A stretch of DNA of 7,391 nucleotides from G021776435 sp046756245 (GTDB lineage: Bacteria > Pseudomonadota > Alphaproteobacteria > Caulobacterales > Parvularculaceae). The translations under genes and the position numbers were made by a program. The notes beneath the pieces were generated by a model that saw nothing but the letters and a program-made list of their open reading frames with translations, was not told the origin of the DNA and did not search any database. This document shows, one piece after another, positions 5,948-7,391 of the stretch. Position 1 is the first letter of the stretch. Every line of letters begins with the position of its first letter. The DNA lies in NCBI GenBank assembly GCA_046756245.1, contig JBHHVZ010000122.1, positions 1-7,391 on the forward strand. The letters run 5' to 3'.

Positions 5948-5958
5948 CAACAAGGCTG
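5946..5958 (+). repeat. 13-base direct repeat, copy 2, upstream of pyrG
   Basis: This is an exact copy of CGCAACAAGGCTG from 5375-5387. Here it lies 58 bases before the pyrG start, too far to act as its ribosome binding site. Similarity does not extend convincingly past the 13 bases on either side. Confidence 0.6.
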
Positions 5959-6003
5959 TTTGGACGCACGTTTTTCCGGTTCCCCCGCCGGCGAATCCGC
6001 GTT

Positions 6004-6010
6004 AAGAGGG
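6004..6010 (+). promoter_or_regulatory. Ribosome binding site of pyrG
   Basis: AAGAGGG ends 6 bases before the ATG at 6017 and confirms the start, which also matches the canonical CTP synthase N-terminus. Confidence 0.65.
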
Positions 6011-6016
6011 ACTTCC

Positions 6017-7391
6017 ATGGCGCGGTATCTTTTCATTACCGGCGGCGTGGTGTCTTCCCTCGGAAAGGGCGTTGCATCGGCGGCGTTAGGGGCGCTCCTG
6101 CAGGCGCGCGGCTACAAAGTGCGTCTCAGGAAGCTCGACCCTTATCTCAACGTCGATCCGGGCACCATGAGCCCCTATCAGCACGGCGAGGTCTTCGTCA
6201 CCGACGACGGGGCCGAGACCGATCTCGATCTCGGCCATTATGAACGGTTCACCGGCGTGTCGGCGTCAAAAAGCGACAATGTCACCACCGGCCAGATCTA
6301 TCAGACCATTATCGAGAAAGAACGCCGCGGCGATTATCTCGGCGCGACGGTGCAGGTCATTCCGCATGTGACCGACGCCATCAAGGAATTCGTGCTGGCC
6401 GACGCCGGCGGGGCCGATTTCGTGCTGTGCGAGATCGGCGGCACGGTCGGCGACATTGAGGGCCTGCCGTTCTTCGAGGCGATCCGCCAGCTCGGCAACG
6501 AATTGCCGCGCGGCGACGCCGTCTTCGTTCACCTCACCTTGATGCCGTTCATCTCCTCGGCCGGGGAGCTCAAGACAAAGCCTACGCAGCATTCGGTGAA
6601 GGAGCTGCGCTCGATCGGCATTCAGCCCGACGTCCTCTTGGTGCGCGCCGACCGCCGCATTCCCGAAAGCGAGCGAAAAAAGATCGCGCTTTTCTGCAAT
6701 GTTCGCTCGTCTGCGGTGGTGCAGGCGCTCGACTGTCGGACGATTTACGAAGTCCCGCTCGCTTACCACCGCGAGGGCTTCGACAAGGAAGTGCTCGACG
6801 CATTCGGTCTCAACGACGCGCCGGAGCCGGATCTTGCGCGCTGGGAGAACGTAGTCAAACGCATCACGTCGCCGGACGGCGAGGTGACCATCGCTATCGT
6901 CGGGAAATATACGGGGCTCAAGGACGCCTATAAATCGCTCATCGAAGCGGTCGCCCATGGCGGCGTCGCCAACAATGTGCGCGTCGACATTAAATGGATC
7001 GACGCCGGCGTCTTCGACGAGGAGGAGAAAACCATTCCCGCGCTCGAAGACGTGCACGGCATTCTGGCGCCCGGCGGCTTCGGCGAACGCGGCGCCGAGG
7101 GCAAGATCAAGGCGGCGCAATTCGCCCGCGAGCGCGGCGTTCCCTATTTCGGCATCTGCTTCGGCATGCAGATGGCGATCATCGAGGCGGCGCGCCATCT
7201 CTTGGGCGAGGGCGAGGCGAACTCCACCGAATTCGGCGCCACCAAAAAGCCGGTCGTGGGGCTGATGACCGAATGGCTGCGCGGCAATTTGCGCGAGCGC
7301 CGCGAAGCCGGCGGCGATCTCGGCGGAACCATGCGGCTCGGCGCCTATCCGGCCCATCTCATGGAAGGCAGCCGGGTGCGCGAGATTTACG
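6017..7391 (+). CDS. pyrG: CTP synthase, 3' end beyond the window
   Basis: CTP synthase aminates UTP to CTP using ATP and glutamine-derived ammonia, the last step of de novo pyrimidine nucleotide synthesis, in the cytoplasm. The visible 458 residues run without interruption; the E. coli enzyme has 545, so about 85 C-terminal residues are off the edge. The synthetase domain opens ARYLFITGGVVSSLGKG with its P-loop (residues 2-18). It continues with RKLDPYLNVDPGTMSPYQHGE (38-58) and CEIGGTVGDIEG (138-149). The class I glutamine amidotransferase domain starts near 290 (TIAIVGKYTGLKDAYKS, 291-307). It has the oxyanion-strand motif LAPGGFGERG (350-359) and the nucleophile Cys381 in FGICFGMQMA. The His-Glu pair of the triad would lie beyond the window. 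The product may be inhibited by CTP through the conserved synthetase site, as in other family members. Spacing from secG is 108 bases. Confidence 0.97.
   Translation, partial: MARYLFITGGVVSSLGKGVASAALGALLQARGYKVRLRKLDPYLNVDPGTMSPYQHGEVFVTDDGAETDLDLGHYERFTGVSASKSDNVTTGQIYQTIIEKERRGDYLGATVQVIPHVTDAIKEFVLADAGGADFVLCEIGGTVGDIEGLPFFEAIRQLGNELPRGDAVFVHLTLMPFISSAGELKTKPTQHSVKELRSIGIQPDVLLVRADRRIPESERKKIALFCNVRSSAVVQALDCRTIYEVPLAYHREGFDKEVLDAFGLNDAPEPDLARWENVVKRITSPDGEVTIAIVGKYTGLKDAYKSLIEAVAHGGVANNVRVDIKWIDAGVFDEEEKTIPALEDVHGILAPGGFGERGAEGKIKAAQFARERGVPYFGICFGMQMAIIEAARHLLGEGEANSTEFGATKKPVVGLMTEWLRGNLRERREAGGDLGGTMRLGAYPAHLMEGSRVREIY

Noticed and set aside
5929..6243. Plus-strand frame of 104 codons spanning the secG-pyrG gap
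   Set aside because: It overlaps the start of pyrG in another frame and gives an arginine-rich product without recognisable features.
6266..7357. Minus-strand open frame of 363 codons opposite pyrG
   Set aside because: It is antisense to the clear CTP synthase reading frame. The composition (rich in Ala, Arg and His) is typical of a shadow frame.

Overview
The window is an ordinary, gene-dense stretch of chromosome from a high-GC alphaproteobacterium. Two things support this: the protein style (SecG with the QRSDGGALG loop and a long acidic tail, a PpiD-type chaperone coupled to TrpE) and the gene order, with ppiD-trpE diverging from a tpiA/secG/pyrG cluster. That order is familiar to me in this class. 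I cannot place the organism below class level from the sequence alone. No tRNA, rRNA, CRISPR array, insertion sequence, phage gene or other mobile element is visible.

Minus strand, positions 50-3441: a two-gene transcription unit reads leftwards. A membrane-anchored periplasmic folding factor of the SurA/PpiD type comes first. Anthranilate synthase component I (trpE) follows, joined to it by a 4-base ATGA stop/start overlap. A perfect 7-bp hairpin lies directly after the trpE stop at the window edge. It may be a terminator, or a regulatory structure ahead of whatever follows.

Positions 3442-3608 are a 167-base divergent intergenic region. It holds a plausible sigma70-type promoter for ppiD-trpE, a leader hairpin and a 9-bp inverted repeat that could be an operator.

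Plus strand, positions 3609-7391: triosephosphate isomerase (tpiA) is followed after 10 bases by a membrane-anchored alpha/beta hydrolase of unknown substrate. Then come the translocon subunit secG and CTP synthase pyrG, which runs off the right edge with about 458 residues present. The gaps before secG (115 bases) and pyrG (108 bases) share a 13-base direct repeat; in the secG copy it carries the ribosome binding site.

The genes serve separate core tasks (glycolysis, tryptophan synthesis, pyrimidine nucleotide synthesis, protein export and folding). The SecG/PpiD pair is a loose thematic link, because both act on exported proteins at the inner membrane. I found no convincing new biological system. 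The points most worth a second look are the unassigned hydrolase inside an otherwise conserved cluster, the degenerate parvulin domain of PpiD, the palindromic divergent promoter region and the repeat-bearing tail of SecG.
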